Positions 10,080-21,498 of a stretch of 64,000 nt of DNA are shown here, piece after piece (positions within the stretch are counted from its first letter, which is position 1; the number at the start of each line of letters is the position of its first letter). Position numbers and translations under genes: made by a program. The DNA comes from Massospora cicadina (Eukaryota > Entomophthoromycota > Entomophthoromycetes > Entomophthorales > Entomophthoraceae): NCBI GenBank assembly GCA_022478985.1, contig JAKSZP010012291.1, forward strand, positions 1 through 64,000. The letters run 5' to 3'. The notes under the pieces are model-generated. The model did not search any database. It was not told where the DNA came from and worked only from the letters and a program-made list of their open reading frames with translations.

Positions 10080-11138
10080 GCGAGGGCTAGACCTACTCAA
10101 AATCAAGTTCACTAAGCGGATGCTGATCCCTGCAAGAAAGCAACTAGAGAAAGAGAGATGGAAATATCGGAACATGCCAAATGTGATACCTGGATTGGGG
10201 AGGGAAGCAACAGAACAAGGAGAGGCAGTCATCAAATAACCCTGATTAATCCCAATATGGCACCAGAGCTGGAAGATTGGTCTTGAGCACTTGCTGACAG
10301 GCTTTGTCAAGAACATTAGACATATGGTCCACCATCAAGCAAGGGATACTAGGTGGGATTTGCTGAATTATGCCCTCTATTAAAGCCATCAGTGGAAGAT
10401 ACTGATGGAATGTTCCAGAAACGAGATAGTCATGCAAGGAGCGAATGGCATCCTGCAGACAATGACTATGAGCTTCTTGAAATTGAAAGCAGAATGAGCG
10501 ATGAAAGTCAGGAGAGGCTAGAAGCTTCATGGCCCAACTTCAAAGAACATGGCTAGCAAAGCAAAGATCATGGGCTGCAACGTCCTGATATAGGATGTTT
10601 TTGAGATCAGAGGGGTTCAGAGCTATGGACAAAGCCTCAGTTACTTTAGCTCACAATTCTGCATAGGGAAGTTCAAAATGTTCGCTGTTTCTAATGGCTA
10701 GTTTGGTTGCCAAAACAGCTGGCTTGTAATACTGGCTGAGTTAGGAAAAGGAACTCCAGAAGCAAGTCTGATCTGGCAAGGAATGAATGATCAAGAGCGG
10801 AGGGCATTGCAACAGGAGGTTTGATGATGATGGTAGAAGAATCTGCGTATGGAACTGAACCCAGGAGAGTTTCAAAAATATAACTCAGGAATTGACGACA
10901 GAGGAAGGATTGGTAGTGAATAGTTTGAGATAATTGCTACCCTGGTTCCATCAGGGTTGAAACGTTTTGGTAATTCCATTGAAGGACTGGCCATGGGTAC
11001 TTGAATAGGAGTATGAGTCTTTGAAGAATCATAGAAGAGGTTCCAGTGCACAGATCAACTCATCAGCTGGAAGAGAAGAAGGTCTTTATTAGACATGCTA
11101 TTAGCCAATTGTTGGTACTGAGACTCCAAATTCTCCAT
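10080..11138 (-). pseudogene. B-family antisense gene, copy in element B
   Basis: On the strand opposite to gag-pol, between integrase and the 3' LTR, one reading frame can be followed from an ATG at 11138 with few stops. Pieces include MENLESQYQQLANSMSNKDL, TRVAIISNYSLPILPL, KPAVLATKLAIRNSEHFELP, an open run 10530-10246 (SLHDYLVSGTFHQYLPLMAL then SNVLDKACQQVLKTNLPALV) and, past a stop, DCLSLFCCFPPQS. The same order and frame recur in B2 at 43337-44342. The protein would be about 335 residues, probably mainly helical. I recognise no family. It is conserved between two diverged copies while the opposite strand here is not coding, which argues against a chance frame. Confidence 0.65.
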
Positions 11139-11449
11139 ATGAGCTGGACGAGAAAAGGGATGTCAGACTTATATGATAGTCAACATTATGCACCCTGGAA
11201 TCAAATAAGTTCTAATTTCGGATATATCAATCTCTTTTATTCAACTGAGGTAAGCCAACCAGGGGACAAACATTACCAAATATACATAAAACTAAGGAAA
11301 TAACTAACAAATATAAAATTGGGCACCTCAGGGTACTCAAGTTACCCCTGTTGCCAGCGGGATTGCCAGGTATGGGGGTTAGTGCGCTACTCCGAGGGGG
11401 TTTCCCCTGCTATGGAGCAGGTGTGAAGGAAAGGGTCTGTGTGGAGGAA

Positions 11450-14400
11450 TCAGAGTGGGAACCATGATTCTATGAGCGCTTTTTGCCTTGGTCTCATATA
11501 TCCATAGAGCCAGGCTTGGAAGTGCTCCAATAAGTGGACATGGAATCTGTTAATAACCCCATGAATGGTTGGGACCGTGCCCTTGAACGCATCTAATGCA
11601 ATTGTGTGGATTGTACACATTGCAATGGGTATTATTAGGGAGCGGAGGGTAGATGGGATTGGTGACTCAATCTGGAGCGCGAAGATGCTCTTTGATATCA
11701 AGAATTCCTGTTTTTTTGGATCTTAAGCAGGCGTGCGACTTCCTGCCATATAGCTTTGGTTGGGGGGCATGTTTCTAGGCGGTGATGTAGGGATCCCTCC
11801 CCTCCACATACTGCACATGTTTTGTTGAGGGAGTTGGAGCGGTCCGCCATCATATAGGTCCTTCTCAGACAGCGCCAGGCGTTTGCTCTTATCCTCGGCT
11901 GTAGGAGTGGGTGGTGAGTCATTCTCCACACTGTCTTCTGTGTGGTTAAGTCATAGGGGATGTCCAACATATCTAAGTATTCTATCCTAGCTATGTTTGG
12001 GGTTGTTGCGAGTATATCTTTGGGGGTGGTTTTCTGGGTTTCTTAATTTGAATTAAGGGCTGAGTCGTCCCCTTCCCTGTATAGTACCCATGTTCTCTAT
12101 GGTCCATCCCATACGGTGGATAGTTCAGAGGATATGTTTGATAAGAGGGGAGGTTCCATGCGGACCCGTTGCAGTAGGGTGTTTGGCAAGGTATGAAAGT
12201 AGTCTGGGTGGGCTATGTGGGTTGGTTAATTTGAGCGCCTGTGCAAAGTTAGTCCTTGCTGCTCTGGACCAATGTTGTTGCGGGAGGTCTGGAGCAAGGA
12301 CTTCCTTTATTAGGTACCTAGGATGTGATTGACGTGGCTCTCAAAATCTAATAGTCCCATGCCTCCGCTTGAGCATGGGCCAAATATTGTTTCCATCCGT
12401 ATAGGAGGGTGAGAGCCAGGCCAAAGCCAGCCCTGGATAAGCGCGCGGATTAAAATTATAAAGGTAGGTGAGAAGGCGATTGCGTGGGCCTGGTACCACA
12501 GTATTGGGAGGATGAGCGAGTTAGCAACTGTAACTCGCCCTGTTAATCCTGGGGTTCTTCCCTTGAGGGAGGCGACGCATTTGGATACCCGTTTTAACAG
12601 GTTATTTTCCATTGTCTCGTTAGCATATCCCCTAATTCTAACCAAATTCCAAGGTGTCGGACAGGAGTGGTGGTGAGAGGTGTTGCAAAGGGTAAAATGA
12701 TTAGGTTTTTTCTTCATGTGTTGGTATGAGGTTCTGATGTTGTGGCCCAGTTGTTTGTGTATTTGCCTAAGAGGATGATTTCTGTCTTTCTTTTGTTGAG
12801 CAATGCATTGCTCACCTTGGAGTATTCCTCTAGAGTGCGTTCCAGCTTTCAGGCGTCTTGATTGTTTGCTATACCTGCTACGCAGTCATCCGCAAAGGCC
12901 AGTATCTTGACTGTTGGTTGTCCTTGTGCGGTTATCCCCATGAGACGTGAGTCAGTTACTCGGAGGAGTGGGTCAAAGCTGAAAATTGTATAGCAGTGGG
13001 CTGAGGGGATCCCCTTGTTTGAGCCCTCTGTGTAACTTAATCTTGTTTGTTAGGAATCCAGGGCCGCATACAGCCATGGTTGCAGATTCTATTAGGAGCA
13101 TCTCCCATTTTATGAATCTTGGTGGGAGTTTGAAGGCATGTAGACATTCTTTTAGGTATGGCCAGCTAACCCTGTCATACGCTTTTTTCTGATCCAAGAA
13201 GACCAGGGCACCAGTTGCTTTGGATTGGCAAATGTTTGCAACAGGGTGAATGTTGTTCCAGATTGAACGCCCTGGTATAAACCTAAAGTGGTTGGGTGAT
13301 AGGACGTCAGATGCAATTGCGCCTAATCTAGCTGCTAAAATTTTTGTTAGAATTTTTGTGTCAGTGTTGGAGAGTGCAATTGGGCGCCAGTTGGCCAGGT
13401 TCAACTTGTCAGCCATTTTAGAAAGGTTATAATGTAGGATTTATGGCCTCCTGGTAGTAGGCATGTTTCCAGCAAGCAATGGTTCATAGACGCCAATAGG
13501 AGGGGGGCGATTTGTTGAAAATATTTTTTGTAAAATTTGTAGGGTATCCCATCAGGCCCTGGGCATTTCCTACATGGTGCACCGCAAATTTTATCCCAAA
13601 GCTCCTCCCATGTAATTAGGGATAGTATGTTTTAATTCAGTGGTGTGCTTTGTATCTCGGCAGTTTGTATAAATTCTTTATTTTTTGTGAATCTGTTGGC
13701 ATTTTGCGATATAATTCAGTGTTATAATGGTGTACTTCCGCCTTGACCTCCTCAGGGTCATTTTCCATGGTGCCATTGGACTTGTAGACCTGTGTGCATG
13801 TGGGATGGTTTCTGCTGGAGTGGAATTGGCAGTAAAAGTATGTCAAACAGGTTTAGCCTTCCTTTATGAACTTACCTTTGTTTGATACTTTAATTCTGTG
13901 TTGGTGTTAAAAGATGAGATTGTTAAGTTGGGCAGATATTTCTGCCCATTTGCATCCCCAGTTGGGGCTATAGCCAGATGTCAGAGTATTTATCTCCAGG
14001 TGGTCTAGTTCTGCCAAGGTATGCTTGATTGCGGCCATGTCCGCCGTGTACTTAAGTGATGCAATATTTTGGGTTTGTTGATTAAATCCTTTTTGAAATT
14101 TTTCCTTATTCCAATGGTATCCAAAGTGAATGAGGCTGTGAATTCTGGTTTTATAGCCTCGTTTTTGACCCAGTCAGATATCTTGGGAAATTTTATATTT
14201 TTTGGGTGAAGCTTTCTCCAAGGCGACACCTGTGTGGTGGATTGGGTTGGCGCTAACTGCACTGTAACCAATCAGAGGTCAGAAAAATTGATCTTTTTTG
14301 TTGTAAATTTGGAGATTCTTGAGTGGTGGGATTTTGGGATGAGGATGTGGTCAATGCGACTCATCAATATGAGCGCTCCCTCACGTATGTTGGGCCACAT

Positions 14401-15018
14401 CATGTGGGGAAGGAGTGGTGAACTGGGGGGAGAGCATCCTGTAGGCCAAGCTGCCTTCATTGTGCGGAATTCAATGTGTCCAGGTGGGTTTCCCCTGGGA
14501 TTAGGCCATTAATCTGTATTGGGGTTATCCCAGCAGTTGAAATCGCCTAACAATATGGTATCTGGTGGGAGATTAAGAGTAGGAATGTTTTCAAAAAAAA
14601 AATTCTTTCAGTTGTGGTGCACGGTGCATAGATACATGCTATCAAAATTATTTCCTCTTGGTATGTGATTGTTGCTACCAGGACTCAACCATGTAAGTGT
14701 GATGACAAGTTTGTAATTTTTACTTTTTTGTTGTCTTGGACGATCACCCCACAGTGAGACGTCCATACTGATTGTGATGGTGTGACCCTGGTTGACCAGG
14801 ATCCTTCTTCCCCTTGTAGACAGTGGGTTTCTTGGATGGCCAAGATGTCTACAAGAGGTTTTCACAGGAATAGCAGCTTTTTGATTTGGGACATATGAGC
14901 CCTGGCTCCCGCGATGTTTAGCATCCCTATTGACACTGAGGTGCCCGCAGCGCCTCAGAAGCAGTTGGGAGGGCCCTCTGGCCCTATCCCACCGTGGCTC
15001 ATTTTGGTCATGCTCCAC
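11450..15018 (-). pseudogene. LINE-1 ORF2: endonuclease-reverse transcriptase
   Basis: The frame is broken but the order is complete. The APE domain shows VDILAIQETH near 14870 and LGDFNCW near 14540. The RT shows NLANWRPIALSNTDTKILTK (13416 frame), HFRFIPGRSIWNNIHPVANI, FLDQKKAYDRVSWPYL, GLKQGDPLSPLLYNF, and an intact catalytic ILAFADDCVAGIANN near 12890. The thumb region RVTVANSLILPILWYQAHAI follows. The C-terminal zinc motif is CAVCGGEGSLHHRLETC (Cys-x2-Cys, His, Cys) at about 11810-11760. The last frame (11701-11450) ends AWLYGYMRPRQ, shared with LINE-4. No RNase H domain is seen. L1/Tad1-like by architecture. Confidence 0.9.
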
Positions 15019-15125
15019 ATCTGTACTCCAACTCTTTCACTGCCATTGTTGGTTCCCTTGATCTGACCCAATGATTCATGGGAATTGCAGTTTTTTGCAT
15101 TTGCATCAACCTTTCCCGCACAGGT

Positions 15126-16378
15126 CTAATGTTGATTTGATGCAGATTGTTGATTGGATTCTACATTTTTGAGGTTCAACTTTGGTGAATTGTGCACCAC
15201 ATTTTCGCCCAAATTGTGGTTGCATTGTTCCTCCGTATGTGCATGACTGATGTTGCTTTGTGACTCAGTCAGGTTACTGTGAAAATTTTTGACCTGGGCA
15301 TATTGTTCTGATTGTTTGGCTTGGTGAATATCTGAAATATCCTCCCAAATTTGTCCAGGGTTAATGGCGTACTCCGCGTGTGCCACCGCTTCAGCTGCTG
15401 CTTGCTTACGGGCTTTTTGTGCCACTTTATGTTCTTTGCGTGTAACTAGGTCCACGATGGAATATAGTCCATCTTCTCCCCAGTGGAATGGGTGGTGACC
15501 GTCAGTTATTTTGGTGAAGTTTTCATTATCTTCGTTCATTGCTTTCTCACAATAATCATTTTCCATTAAGCCCTCTTTCACAGGTCATGCGTGTTCCTTG
15601 TGGCCCAGTGAGCCACAGTGGTTGCAAATGGGCGGTGCACATTCCGGTGTAACTCAGAATGTGGCTGACTGGCCCCCATCTGCGAAGTGAAATTCTGCTG
15701 TGTGGGGAATTCTGGATATGTCCTCTTCCACTTCTGGGAAGGGGTTGATTACGGCAATAGCTTTGCCCATGCACAGGTTGGGCATCAGGCGAAATCTCTG
15801 TAATTCAAGTTGCTGAATTTCTCCATAGGCCATGAGACCTTTGCGGAGCTCCTCCTCAATTACCTTACAAGGAAGGTTGGTGGGGAGCGAATCAAAAGAG
15901 ATGAACAAAGTTTTTGCTTTGTTCCATCTGGTGCGCGAGGTGCACACAATTTTTTTGCCCTTGGGGAGGAAAATTTCCACACAGACTTTTGCTGTGGCAT
16001 TGGCTTCATCAGCTGTTTTGAAACCAATATTGATCCAGCCACGGCCCATGTTGTTGGTGGCTACATACACCGCGTGAGGGAAAGTGAGGGCTGTGCCTCA
16101 CATGCTTTCTCCCACAGGGTTGGTGACTCATCCCCAAGAAGAGTCTGATCCCGTGCTCCACCTTTGACAAGGGTTGGTTGAACTGAATGTACATATATTG
16201 CGCGTGCTTTACAATGAATACCATAAACCCAGATGGTGTCTGAGTTTGCAATTTTATTTGTGGATTGAGTTCCTGGTCCCCCTACAGGGCGTTTCTTGCC
16301 CTTAGTTGCACCATTAAGCGTACCGCTCACCGCGATGCTCGCCCATGTTGTATTATTTTTATTGATAAAGTCGCCCAA
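15126..16378 (-). pseudogene. LINE-1 ORF1: RNA-binding protein with CCHC knuckle
   Basis: From MGDFINKNNTTWASIAV (16378) the protein runs through MGRGWINIGFKTADEANA and TLFISFDSLPTNLPCKVIEE, an RRM-like fold region. It continues with MAYGEIQQLELQRFRLMP to a zinc knuckle CNHCGSLGHKEHA followed by a stop near 15600. In LINE-4 the corresponding residue is the fourth ligand Cys (TGC), so TGA here removes the last zinc ligand. The C-terminal part (15581-15126) is rich in Gln, Asn and Glu. Frameshift between the two halves near 16070. Confidence 0.85.
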
Positions 16379-16475
16379 CTCTCCTGTGTGTAATTATCCA
16401 AATTTGCTGTTCAAATCGAATCATAGTGATTAAAGTGATTGTTATGAGAAAGAAAAGCTCGGAGGTTTCAATCTC

Positions 16476-16940
16476 AAAATTTATGGAATAAGATCTTCAG
16501 AGAAGAATGATAAGCTCCAAGAGGTCACTATGAGAAAATAACAAGGACGAATATAAATGAGCATTCTTAATTGCACCACAAAACAAATATTATTGGCAAG
16601 AATCTCCTGTCAAGAATGAGGAAGAATCAGGAAATAAGGACGCCAGACCAAGGTTTCTAAATATGACAGCAGGACATATGCCCTAATGGGGGGAAGTGGA
16701 TCCCGTGATTAATATCTTTACAAGCAAATTTATCAGCCTGACATGACAGAAGATCGTGGTAACTGCGCTCTGATTAGGCAGTAGCAAGGAGGAAGAAGAA
16801 GAGAGCTGCATGCCAAAGGTCATCTCAAGTAGCATTGAGTACTGATTGACTGTACACCACTTGAATAAAAGAATTATTTGACCAAGTGTCCAAAGCGGAA
16901 TTCTCCTTTCCCAACCCTTTTTTTTTCTGGAAATCTAGGC
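16476..16940 (+). other. Element B 3' internal region, leader of the antisense gene
   Basis: This non-coding stretch between LINE-1 and the polypurine tract aligns in reverse with B2 42757-43260. In the direction of the antisense gene it is its upstream region. No open frame is seen. Confidence 0.6.
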
Positions 16941-16950
16941 AAAAGGGGGG
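16941..16950 (+). promoter_or_regulatory. Polypurine tract of element B
   Basis: AAAAGGGGGG three bases before the 3' LTR start is the plus-strand priming site expected of LTR retrotransposons. The B2 counterpart (antisense of 42757-42775) reads AAGAGGTGGGA. Confidence 0.8.
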
Positions 16951-16953
16951 ATT

Positions 16954-18102
16954 TGTTGGGATATTTGCCCATATTTCCAGCTGAATAGATTACCAGGGGT
17001 CACTAGGGGATAATTCCCTATAGCAAAGTGAATTGGATATTAGTTGAACCTGAAAAAGGGGTAACAATGTTTGGGGGTTTTTAGGTAATTTGCATGGGTC
17101 AGATCCATTGAGGATCAATCTGGGTGAATGCTTAAGATCTCGTCAGGCTGAGTTGCTGATGAAGTAGAAAATTTGATAATTGATTGATGAGTAACTATCA
17201 GATGTACTGATTGGAAACAGTTAGGTTTCATCACTAACTATTTAGGAATTTAAGGATCAAGTTGCAGGCGAGTGATGCCACCTGCAACTAATGAATTGAT
17301 CAGTTGGTTTTTAACCTACCTTAATGGGTAAAAGTCCCATTACCTAAGCAGGTCACTTGCCAAATATGGTTGATTCGCTTGGATTGATAGGAAAATGTTA
17401 GGGACACGTTTTCCAACTCTTTCCACTTTGGTCTTGAGGATGTCCAATGACATAAACCTAGCCAGAATGTGGAAGACCATCACTGCTGAGATGAGTATGG
17501 GTGATTCAATTGCAACGGCTGCCATTTCATTAAAGATGTGTCAACAAAGGGTTAGATGACTGAATCACCACTATAAATTCCCCTAAGAATTCACTTAATA
17601 GATATACTTTTTACTAGAAACATACTTTGACCAGTAATTAGTATCATACAAGATATACTTTACCAGAATTCATTTCAAGTTTACTCTTTCTCTAAAAAAA
17701 TTATTGCAGTGTGCTTTAATTAGGAAACTGTTTAGGATAAAGAGTAAGGATCTGAGCGTGGATCCAGAGAAGAGAAGCTGAGCCAAATCAGGGATTGCTG
17801 CTGACAATGTGTCACCAGAGAGAAGCTGTAAACGAGTTTATGAGCGTGGATCAAGTTAGGCAGTATAAGGGCACGATTCCCTATCAAGGACATCTTAAGT
17901 AAATCTGAGGGGAAATACTGGTCAAGCGTTGGACTAATACTAGTACTTTATTCTAATTTGGATAATAGTCTCCATATTATCATCAAATGAATACATCTTA
18001 CTATCAGACAACGCAGTAAATTGCACAACACTGACCCTGTGCAGTTAAATAATTTAGAGGTTATCAGCCGTGAATAATCACAAAATCCCATAGATATTAT
18101 CA
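16954..18102 (+). repeat. Element B 3' LTR
   Basis: TGTTGGGAT to TATTATCA, about 1.15 kb, aligned over its length with 4592-5711. TATAAAT is at 17572-17578. Confidence 0.9.
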
Positions 18103-18694
18103 AAAATACTAATGATAATAAGAACAAATAAACTCTAAATAACTAAAGTTTGTGGTTTTTATAGTTTTATTAGTTCCCACGAGGCATAAGAAGTGAGCCC
18201 TCTTAATAGGTCGATGCTAATATTTAAACATTGAGGCTCAAAGTTTGGATGTTTAGTAACATCCAAATTTGAATATAATGGTATTTGACATATTGGATTA
18301 ATTGATACTCGCCTCACTTCAATTTGAGGGCAGATAGGGAAGTGACAACCAGGAAAATGTACCTGTGAGGAAGGGACTTTATAAATTTAGTCCAATCAGA
18401 AGGCGGAAAAATATTTTCACCTTTGTTGGACCCCCTCCACCTTATAAAAGGGAATGTTCTTTGTAAATTTAGCTTAAATAAAAGTAGTTGTATAACAGAG
18501 TGGACCTCTGAATGCCCAACTTGTTTCCGCTGATGATTCAGAATATCCCTGCTACATGAACTCAAGCTTTTTGGCCGATTCTTATTATTAAAAGTATTGC
18601 CCCAATTCAAAGGGTTTCACCGAGAATTGGCCATGGTCTTTTGGCCAATTTCATTTATGTTGAAACCCAAATCACTTTTAATACAACATTGGAC
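18103..18694 (-). repeat. Element A 5' LTR, continuation
   Basis: Beyond element B the sequence resumes similarity to the LTR of element C. TCCAATCA followed by TTTTCACCT (18394-18422), and ACCGAGAAT before GGTCTTT (18620-18642), match the same order in C (41773-41798 and 42160-42182). This shows that B inserted into the LTR of A. LINE-5 interrupts it again at about 18695. Confidence 0.7.
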
Positions 18695-20823
18695 TTGTAA
18701 TTGTCTAGCAACCGCCTAGGGGTAATTGGTTCTGAAGTAAACTCCTCTGAGCAATTTTGGTTTCATCCTCAAGCGATCAATTTGTGCCAACATCCACACC
18801 GTTGCCAATGTCTTCCAATCCATGGCTACTGGGGCGCTTGTGTTCTTAGACCAGCAAAAATCCTATGATAGGGTCAACTGGTATTACCTCAGGGCCTGCC
18901 TCCACAAATAACATCTCCCCCACCAGTTCATAAATTTTAGATGCTGCTCACGGAGTCTGCAACAATGGAAGTGCGTGGCCCTGGCTTCCTCACTGAAGTG
19001 GTTCACCATCAAAAGGGTCCTCACCAAGGGGACCTTTTAAGCCCCCTTTTATACAACTTCATCCTTGATCTGCTTTTACACAATGTGAATGCCCACTTTG
19101 TTGGTGTCCATGAGCAAGGCCAAGCACCTGTTAGGATGCTGACATTTGCTGACAAATGTGTGGTTGGGGTGTCTGACAACAACTCTTCAAGTGCGCTGGA
19201 GGCAACTATCCAGGATTACTCCATAGTCAGTAACGCCGCCTCCAATTCCTTAATAACCAAAATCATTCTCCTCAGCTGGTACCAAGTCCGCTGGTCACAA
19301 AGCCCATAGTCAGGATGATTTGGCAGCTAGCTCTCTGTTTCTCTTGCCCTGCCCACCCCATACTGCCCCGCTTGTACTCCCTTTCATGCCAAGACACACG
19401 GCTGGCCTGGTGCGCCATTTTTGGAGTATGGCTATAGATGGGAGAATTTGTATAATAAGTAATATAGCACCACGTCCTTGACAATGTCACAAAGCGCTTC
19501 GCCTCCCTCAGAGCCCACTAGACTATTCTTACAGGCCAGGTTGTTCTTTCCAACTCCATGCTTTTGTCAGTAGTCTGGTTTTTGACCTATGCTATCAACT
19601 TTTTTTTCACATCTTTCTTCACCTCTTTATAATCCCTCTTACAAGAGTGTCTTTGGTTAGGCCGCCCTCCACCAGTGCATCTGGATGTCATGTTTGGCCC
19701 TGCTCAACTTTGAGGCCCATGCTGCCAAAATACTTTGCACCTGGCTCGCTGCAGTCACCAACCCCACACTCTTAGCCCAACACTGGTCACACTCAGCCAC
19801 TCCTATTTTTCTTGCACCCTTGGCCTCCGCAATCCTTCCCACCACCATTCTCTTCTTAACTATCTAGCCTCTACTACCTCTGCAGAGGGCCCACATGGGA
19901 CGTCACCCCACTTCAAACGAGTTCTCCTCTCCATGTTGAGTGCTGAGTGGAAATAAGCATTAGTGGACACACCTCCCAGAGCGGTCGCCCTACTCCTCAT
20001 TTCATACAAGAACTCCGTGGGCAAGTCATTTTGAACAACCTGGTACCTAAGTGTCCCCCCCAAATTGCCTGTATGGACTACCTTGATAAGCTAATATAAC
20101 GTACACTTTGGAAATACAGAAGGACGTTTGGAGCCACACAAACCATCCTCTCTTACAACCCTAGATTCGTGCCCATGTGTGGATGTGCCTGAGAAAGGTG
20201 TACTGGACTGCTGAGCGGTCTGATGGCTCTCATACTTCATGCATTGTATGCGGTCAATATGGGTCATTAAACCATTGCTTGGAAGATTGCCCGCCACCAC
20301 GGGCAATTTGGCGGGATGTTATGCGTCTTTTTTGCCAGAAGCGTGAACTGGCTTTCATCCTGTCTAAGAACATCTTTACCTTTTCCATGACCTCCCCTAT
20401 CCACCCTTCACTCCGCGCCATAATTGTTGTAATAGCACTATGGACAATACACACTATTGTCCTTGACGCAATGTCTAGCACTACCCCACCCTCCATGAAG
20501 CTGTGCGCCACTTCCACTCCCATCTAACAGCTCACTTTCAATCTTGGTTTTTTGGCCGCCTGCTATCCTGTCAATGCCAGTTGGTGTCTCCTGGTTCCCA
20601 TCTGGTTCCTCTCATCGGATCTTTTCCTTCATTCATGTTCAGTTTTGGCCCAGGCCTCTCTTGTCTCTCCCCTCTTCCTTCTACTGTCATTCTGGCTAGC
20701 AACAGGAGTAGCTTCAGCTCCTTTGGGGTGCCCCTCGTTTTCTTGGTATTTTGTAGTTGGTGTTTATTGGAAGTGTCCGTCCTATGGTCAGCCTTCCCCA
20801 GATAAAATTTAAAAATTTAAAAG
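18695..20823 (+). mobile_element. LINE-5: 5'-truncated LINE copy
   Basis: Only the RT and C-terminal part of ORF2 remain. The 3' end, TGGTCAGCCTTCCCCAGATA and an A-rich tail (20785-20823), matches the end of LINE-4. Same family as LINE-1, LINE-3 and LINE-4. The left edge is set where similarity to LINE-4 24380 onward begins and is uncertain by about 20 bp. Confidence 0.85.
18830..20560 (+). pseudogene. LINE-5 ORF2 remnant (RT and C-terminus)
   Basis: ALVFLDQQKSYDRVNWYYL, then the frame 18941-19309 with ESATMEVRGPGFLTEV, QGDLLSPLLYNFILDLLL and MLTFADKCVVGVSDNN. The second catalytic Asp of FADD is Lys, so the polymerase is dead. Later pieces include LLNFEAHAAKIL (19685 frame) and the C-terminal zinc motif CIVCGQYGSLNHCLEDC (20177-20527). 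Several stops and shifts separate them. Confidence 0.85.
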
Positions 20824-21257
20824 CATTTCATCAAAATTAGCTCACATTCTTCTAGAATACAGTATTTTCTTTAAGAAATTTTTATAGCAGAGGGAAATAT
20901 ATAAGCTTGGTAATTTTGATTTTTGTTTAAATACACGTTGGCAACACTGAGTAAACTATATACTGCTTCTAGAGAAGCCATTTCGTTTATACAAAAGTTA
21001 TTTGTTATGCTTAGTGGAACCTATCTTCCTTATTTCCTGGTAAATGTTATATTTGAAATTCTATGAACATTCAGTTTTTAGAGTTAAATATGATATGTGT
21101 ATACCAAGAGCAACCTTAATCTATTTTCTTGGTATAAAGAATATCTTTTTTACCTATCATTTTTTATCCTAATTTTGTTATTTTGTAATTTCTAAGATCA
21201 AGCTGTTAAGCTTGATAAAACTTTGCATTTTTCTATAACTAAAAGAGGGTCAACCCT
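20824..21257. other. AT-rich sequence left of LINE-4
   Basis: No coding frame or recognised repeat. It may contain the last bases of the element A LTR, but I cannot trace that similarity. It was contiguous with 26548 onward before LINE-4 inserted. Confidence 0.4.
21241..21257. repeat. Target-site duplication of LINE-4, left copy
   Basis: AAAAGAGGGTCAACCCT here is repeated exactly at 26531-26547, after the poly-A of LINE-4. The leading A residues could belong to either the tail or the target. Confidence 0.9.
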
Positions 21258-21498
21258 GATCTTTTCTTTCTCGTTGCAATCACTTTTGCAACATATTCAA
21301 TTCAAGACTGAATCTAGTTTGATAATCTCACAGAGGAGATTAGTCTGCGCCCATGTCAGGGAGCAGTTGAGCAAGTAAGGTAAGAGGAACAGGAGGAAGG
21401 CCCGCGGCCTCCAACGTTCAAAAATGCCCTGGAGAAACTGGCAGAACAGACAAAAATTTTAAAAAACTGGCAGTCACTATTTCCCCAGAGATACTCAC

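Larger units (their letters stand above)
11235..16455 (-). mobile_element. LINE-1: APE-type non-LTR retrotransposon inside element B
   Basis: A nearly full-length minus-strand LINE with ORF1 (RRM-like region and CCHC knuckle) and ORF2 (APE endonuclease, RT, C-terminal zinc motif). The 3' end shows AATAAA (reversed at 11236-11241) and a short A run. The string TCAATCTC occurs at 11227-11234 and again at 16468-16475 within similar context, a candidate target duplication. B2, which lacks this insertion, gives the empty-site reference at about 43230-43330. Same family as LINE-3, LINE-4 and LINE-5. Confidence 0.88.
4592..18102 (+). mobile_element. Element B: Ty3/gypsy retrotransposon with nested LINE
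   Basis: Bounded by two LTRs of the same sequence, both starting TGTTGGGAT and ending CA. It holds a primer-binding site, a Gag remnant, RT/RNase H, integrase, an antisense frame, and a polypurine tract at 16941-16950. The flanking five bases are AAAAC (4587-4591) and AAAAT (18103-18107), a one-mismatch target duplication. A 5.2-kb LINE inserted near its 3' end accounts for much of the length. It sits in the 5' LTR of element A. Protease and the end of Gag are missing. Confidence 0.9.
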
